Positions 62,789-64,000 of a stretch of DNA of 64,000 bases are shown here, one piece after another. The translations under genes were made by a program, and so were the position numbers. The number at the start of each line of letters is the position of its first letter. The stretch's first letter is position 1. Source of the DNA: Aquimarina sp. Aq78 (lineage in GTDB: Bacteria; Bacteroidota; Bacteroidia; Flavobacteriales; Flavobacteriaceae); NCBI RefSeq assembly GCF_900299525.1, contig NZ_OMKA01000023.1:186001-250000 (forward strand), read 5' to 3'. The notes under the pieces are model-generated. The model was not told the origin of the DNA. It saw only the letters and a program-made list of their open reading frames with translations, and did not search any database.

Positions 62789-64000
62789 ATGGGGCAATCT
62801 ATTCAACATGATCGGTATCCAAAATTTGTAGCAGATCAAGTGCTTACAGAGAAAAGCCTTAATCAGATGTTTGGCTATTTAGAGGAGCAACAACGACTTA
62901 CCAGAACAACCTTAATCGGTATTGGAGTAATGTGTGGTATGGAGGTTAGTGTAAATGCCAGTAGGACAGCTTTGACAATATCACAAGGTGTTGGAGTGAC
63001 TTCAAAAGGGTATTTGGTGCCTTTTCCTGAAACAACATATACATTCTACAATGACGAATTTTCTGCCGAGCAGGAGTTTATGTACCCTCCTTTTATAAAC
63101 GCTATAACTAAGAAACAAAAGTTTCCATTGTACCTGTTGCATAACAATGGAGCTGCAGAAATAAAAAAGCCTATTACGGCTAGTTTTCTTGAAGACAAAG
63201 TGGTGGTTGTTTTTGTTGAACTGCTTAAGGTAGATAACAAAAATTGTGATCCAGATTCTTGTGATGATAAAGGTTGTACAGTAGAAGTAACACATAGACC
63301 ACTATTGGTTGATCGTGAGAATTTGAACGAACTTATATTTAGTGGCGCAAATAAAAAACCATTTTTGCATGAATCTTCATGTATAGAGTGGCCCGAGGTA
63401 AAAATACCCAGATATAATGTGCCTAGTACACTATTACTTAGCTCGCAAGAGGTGTTGAAAAATTTTCTTAAGATATTAGATAGAGATTTTATTTTTGATC
63501 TCGAAAAAGTTTTAACTGCTGCTTATGGTTCTTTAGGCTATTATATAAAAGATGAATTTCCAAATAACCCTTTTTTAGGACTAAGGAATAACTTTAAATT
63601 CTTGTTTGATGGAAGTATAACTGCTCAACAATTACTTCACATACAGTATTATTATGATTTCTTCTCAGATCTTATTTATGCTTATGAAGAGTTGCGAAAA
63701 ATGTGTAATGAATGTTTAACCCTTTGCTGCCCTAACCAAGATTTATTTCCTAGACATTTGATATTAGGAAATGCAATTTCTTCTGAAGACGAATTTAGAC
63801 ATCACTGGATTCAATCTCCTGCTTTTTCTTGTAATTGCTGTTCAGAAGGAAAAATAAAATTCTTATTAAAAAAGATAGCGCTATTAATTAAGAAACTAGA
63901 AATTCCATTCTCATCATTTACAGAAGATCGAAGAATTGTAAAAGTCACACCAAGCAGTTATGGAGATATCGCTCTTTCTGATAAAGCAATACCTTATTAT
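62789..64000 (+). CDS. Cys-rich eCIS protein, 3' end outside window
   Basis: Starts at ATG 62789 (MGQSIQHDRYPKFVADQVLT), 12 bp after the Pvc12-like gene, and stays open for 404 codons to the right edge. The N-terminus continues EKSLNQMFGYLEEQQRLTRT, then LIGIGVMCGMEV, a wording I recall from proteins encoded after Pvc12 in Bacteroidota eCIS loci. Cys clusters: CDPDSCDDKGC, MCNECLTLCCPNQD, SCNCC. No known domain seen. It may be an outer baseplate or fibre-attachment part; that is inference from position. Confidence 0.75.
   Translation, partial: MGQSIQHDRYPKFVADQVLTEKSLNQMFGYLEEQQRLTRTTLIGIGVMCGMEVSVNASRTALTISQGVGVTSKGYLVPFPETTYTFYNDEFSAEQEFMYPPFINAITKKQKFPLYLLHNNGAAEIKKPITASFLEDKVVVVFVELLKVDNKNCDPDSCDDKGCTVEVTHRPLLVDRENLNELIFSGANKKPFLHESSCIEWPEVKIPRYNVPSTLLLSSQEVLKNFLKILDRDFIFDLEKVLTAAYGSLGYYIKDEFPNNPFLGLRNNFKFLFDGSITAQQLLHIQYYYDFFSDLIYAYEELRKMCNECLTLCCPNQDLFPRHLILGNAISSEDEFRHHWIQSPAFSCNCCSEGKIKFLLKKIALLIKKLEIPFSSFTEDRRIVKVTPSSYGDIALSDKAIPYY

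Noticed and set aside
47689..64000. Prophage or T6SS interpretation of the tail-like genes
   Set aside because: No capsid, portal, terminase, lysis or integrase genes, and no TssJ/L/M; DUF4255, DUF5908, LysM adaptor and Pvc12-like genes define an eCIS.

Overview
The window comes from a chromosome of the phylum Bacteroidota, most likely a marine Flavobacteriaceae member (Aquimarina-like; the genus is an inference). The DNA is AT-rich. Two secreted proteins end in type IX secretion (T9SS) sorting domains, many lipoproteins and a TonB-dependent receptor are present, promoters fit the Bacteroidota -7 element TAnnTTTG, and no Shine-Dalgarno pattern is evident. Most genes are ordinary chromosomal ones.

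Layout. (1) 1-7.9 kb: the end of NADP-type glutamate dehydrogenase, a lipoprotein, then a probable DUF4136 - recO - TonB receptor - HAD hydrolase operon. The HAD gene seems to start at a CTG codon. Two small secreted or lipoprotein genes face it. (2) 8.3-11.7 kb: a large secreted metzincin-like protease with five near-identical 279-bp fibronectin III repeats, two carbohydrate-binding-like modules and a T9SS signal. (3) 11.9-14.6 kb: molybdate uptake (modA, a di-Mop protein, modB, modC). (4) 14.7-25.9 kb: mostly minus-strand small genes: three GNAT acetyltransferases, an MBL-fold protein, Crp/Fnr, TetR, XRE and ArsR regulators, a lipoprotein serine hydrolase with a TPR tail, SRPBCC and DUF1059 proteins, two methyltransferases, and one secreted unknown with a His/Cys pair like clan CD peptidases. 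(5) 26-30.9 kb: VOC, DUF2461 and TfoX-like proteins, a TPR-AraC membrane regulator, two double-glycine leader peptides and a Crp/Fnr regulator. (6) 31-36 kb: a T9SS VCBS-repeat protein with three 237-bp repeats, tRNA-Asn, a third double-glycine peptide, and rseP. (7) 36.2-47.3 kb: SCO protein, the feoA-feoB-Cys-rich ferrous iron operon, EamA transporter, lycopene cyclase, DjlA-like chaperone, bacilliredoxin, a plsC - acyl-ACP desaturase - HD hydrolase operon, and a PA0069-type radical SAM protein.

(8) 47.7-64.0 kb: an extracellular contractile injection system (eCIS) of the PVC/AlgoCIS type, one tight plus-strand operon running off the right edge. Order: DUF4255 terminator/cap protein, an unrecognised 412-residue protein, one very large sheath protein, two tube proteins, DUF5908 protein, LysM adaptor, VgrG-like spike, PAAR tip, gp25 wedge, baseplate J protein, Pvc12-like baseplate protein, and the first 404 codons of a Cys-rich protein. 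The AAA+ ATPase, tape measure and cargo are not in the window. This is the most notable system here. The roughly 270-residue sheath insertion, the unrecognised gene, and inverted repeats upstream are its less usual parts.
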